The position numbers and the translations under genes were made by a program. Positions 62,642-64,000 of a DNA stretch of 64,000 nt are shown piece after piece; position 1 is the first letter of the stretch, and each line of letters starts with the position of its first letter. The notes below the pieces were generated by a model. It saw nothing but the letters and a program-made list of their open reading frames with translations, searched no databases and had not been told where the DNA came from. The stretch is from contig WSYJ01000059.1 in the NCBI GenBank assembly GCA_020186115.1, forward strand, positions 1 through 64,000. The letters run 5' to 3'. The DNA is from Histomonas meleagridis. Its lineage: Eukaryota; Parabasalia; Tritrichomonadida; Dientamoebidae.

Positions 62642-64000
62642 ATGTTTTCATCTGATGATGACAATGACCAAAAAGAATTAACTCTTTTTGGATGTGAAGA
62701 AGCTACTGTTGCTGCCAAGCTCATTGCTGATGGTGCTGATGTAAATGCAAGAAACAAAAAAGGAGAGACTGCTTTGTTTGATTGTGATAATGTTGATGTA
62801 GCTCGTGTTTTAATTAACGCAAAAATAGATATAAATGCAGTTAATGAAGAAGGGGAAACAGCTCTTTTTACGAACAGATACAATTCAGACTTTTCACATC
62901 TTCTAATTAAATCAGGAATAGATGTTAATGCGAAGGATGAATCATGTAGGACAGTTCTCTTCAAGATCAGAGATACTGATACTGTTCGTCTTTTAATCAA
63001 GAAAGGAATTGATGTTAATGTTGTAGATAAATATGGAGAAAATGCCCTCTTTGGATGCAGAAATTCTAACCTTGCACGTATTCTTGTTAAAGCAGGGATT
63101 GATGTTAAAATCAAAAATAAAGATGGGGAAACACCTCTTTTCAACTGTTCCGATTGTGAAACAGTTCGATATCTTATCAAGAAAGGAGTTGATGTCAATG
63201 CAAGAAGAAAGGATGGGAAAACTGCCCTATTTGGTTGTGATGATACAGATACAGCGCGTGCTTTAATTGAAGCAGGAATTGATATCAAAGCTAAAGATGA
63301 AAATGGTAAGACAGCTCTCTTTAATTGTGATGATCCTGAAACAGTTCGATATCTTATCAAAAAAGGAATTGATGTTTGTGCTAAAGATAAAAAAGGCCAA
63401 ACAGCACTCTTTAACTGTCGAAATAGAACAATTGCACGTCTTCTTATAAAGAATGGCATCGATGTTAATGCGACAAATAATCGTGGGGAAACAGCTCTTT
63501 TCGGAAATGATGAATATGAATTTGCAAAATTACTCATCAAGAAAGGAATCAATATTAATGCTAAAAACAACTCGGGTGAAACAGCACTCTTTGGTTGTGA
63601 TTATGGTGCAGCGCTTATGCTCATTGAATCAGGAATCGATGTTAACATTAGGAATGATCAAAATGAAACTCCTCTTTTCGATTGTTCTGATTTTGATGCT
63701 GTTGAACTTTTAATTAAATCTGGTGTTGATGTTAATGCTCAAAATAATTCTGGGGAAACCGCAATATTTAATTGTGGAAAACATAAAATCGCAAAACTAT
63801 TAATAGATAATGGAGCTGATGTAAAAGTAATTAACAATGAAGGAAAAACGCCATTATTCACCTGTCATAACCTAAAGGTTATGAAATTATTAATTGAATC
63901 AGGAGTTGATGTTAATGTTGTCGATAGCAAAGGAGAGAATCCATTGTTTTCATGGCTTGATAATAAGGAAGCTAAATTGTTAGTTGAATCAGGAATTAAT
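62642..64000 (+). CDS. Ankyrin-repeat protein with 30-residue units, truncated by the window edge
   Basis: ATG 62642 opens a frame that is uninterrupted to the right edge (453 codons). After a short start (MFSSDDDNDQKELTLFGCEE) at least 14 repeats follow with the pattern VNAKNxxGETALFxCxxxxxARLLIKxGID. Each unit is 30 residues (90 bp), three shorter than the usual 33-residue ankyrin repeat. The canonical TALHxAA block is replaced by TALFxC, so the first helix seems shortened. Conserved Gly-x-Thr, Leu-Leu-Ile and Gly-Ile-Asp positions support a true ankyrin stack, probably for protein binding. The long minus-strand frame over 62638-63570 is a mirror artefact of this periodicity. The C-terminus is not in the window. 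Confidence 0.85.
   Translation, partial: MFSSDDDNDQKELTLFGCEEATVAAKLIADGADVNARNKKGETALFDCDNVDVARVLINAKIDINAVNEEGETALFTNRYNSDFSHLLIKSGIDVNAKDESCRTVLFKIRDTDTVRLLIKKGIDVNVVDKYGENALFGCRNSNLARILVKAGIDVKIKNKDGETPLFNCSDCETVRYLIKKGVDVNARRKDGKTALFGCDDTDTARALIEAGIDIKAKDENGKTALFNCDDPETVRYLIKKGIDVCAKDKKGQTALFNCRNRTIARLLIKNGIDVNATNNRGETALFGNDEYEFAKLLIKKGININAKNNSGETALFGCDYGAALMLIESGIDVNIRNDQNETPLFDCSDFDAVELLIKSGVDVNAQNNSGETAIFNCGKHKIAKLLIDNGADVKVINNEGKTPLFTCHNLKVMKLLIESGVDVNVVDSKGENPLFSWLDNKEAKLLVESGIN

Noticed and set aside
62638-63570. 310-codon minus-strand ORF
   Set aside because: It mirrors the 90-bp period of the ankyrin gene on the plus strand, which has clear conserved repeats.
1-64000. tRNA, rRNA, CRISPR or bacterial operon signals
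   Set aside because: No T-loop or A/B-box pattern, rRNA segment, or spaced direct-repeat array was recognised, and the gene content is eukaryotic.

Overview
This is a eukaryotic nuclear window from a very AT-rich protist. The gene set points to a parabasalid (trichomonad), probably a Tritrichomonas-like species. The evidence is a BspA-type leucine-rich surface protein, DUF3447/ankyrin proteins, a MULE and a DDE transposase of the kinds abundant in trichomonads, a Maverick/Polinton with trichomonad-style genes, no recognisable introns in housekeeping genes, and short start-proximal promoter motifs. The species cannot be fixed from this window alone.

Layout. (1) 1-14.5 kb is gene-poor and full of relics: a dead DDE transposase, an outlying scrap of a Maverick fibre gene, a frameshifted BspA-like gene, a GC-rich multi-hairpin element, two related C-terminal relics of membrane proteins, a frameshifted MULE transposase with zinc knuckle, and two simple-sequence arrays (23-bp and 19-bp units). 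(2) 14.6-32.3 kb is a nearly complete but decaying Maverick/Polinton. It carries an SF3/D5-like helicase fragment, a very long HxH-type fibre gene, an rve integrase, a small basic virion protein, a coiled-coil protein, major and minor capsid proteins, an FtsK/HerA-type packaging ATPase, a family B DNA polymerase, an HNH endonuclease and several small unknown genes. Most of its genes hold one or a few in-frame stops or single-base shifts while the flanking frame remains clearly coding. (3) 32-37 kb holds tandem and inverted repeats and a fragment of a second, divergent Maverick with its own capsid gene, ending beside a scrap of an alcohol dehydrogenase gene. (4) 37.7-64 kb is host sequence: a giant tail-anchored coiled-coil protein with a recent internal tandem duplication, a BAR-like protein, a DUF3447 gene followed by regularly interrupted ankyrin repeats, a divergent gene pair, a 2,363-residue ubiquitin hydrolase, an arrestin-FYVE protein, a SNARE-like protein with a cysteine tail, F-actin capping protein beta, ribosomal protein L38, and the start of a 30-residue-repeat ankyrin gene that runs off the right edge.

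How the genes relate. The Maverick genes would together make a virion (capsid, penton-like protein, packaging ATPase, fibre) and replicate and integrate the element (polymerase, integrase), but their lesions suggest this copy is dead. The intact host genes, including a 7-kb ORF, argue that the lesions in the mobile genes are mostly real rather than sequencing errors, although several fall in homopolymers and need checking. The intact host genes cluster around membrane traffic and cytoskeleton (BAR-like, arrestin-FYVE, SNARE-like, capping protein, golgin-like coiled coil), but nothing shows they are co-regulated.
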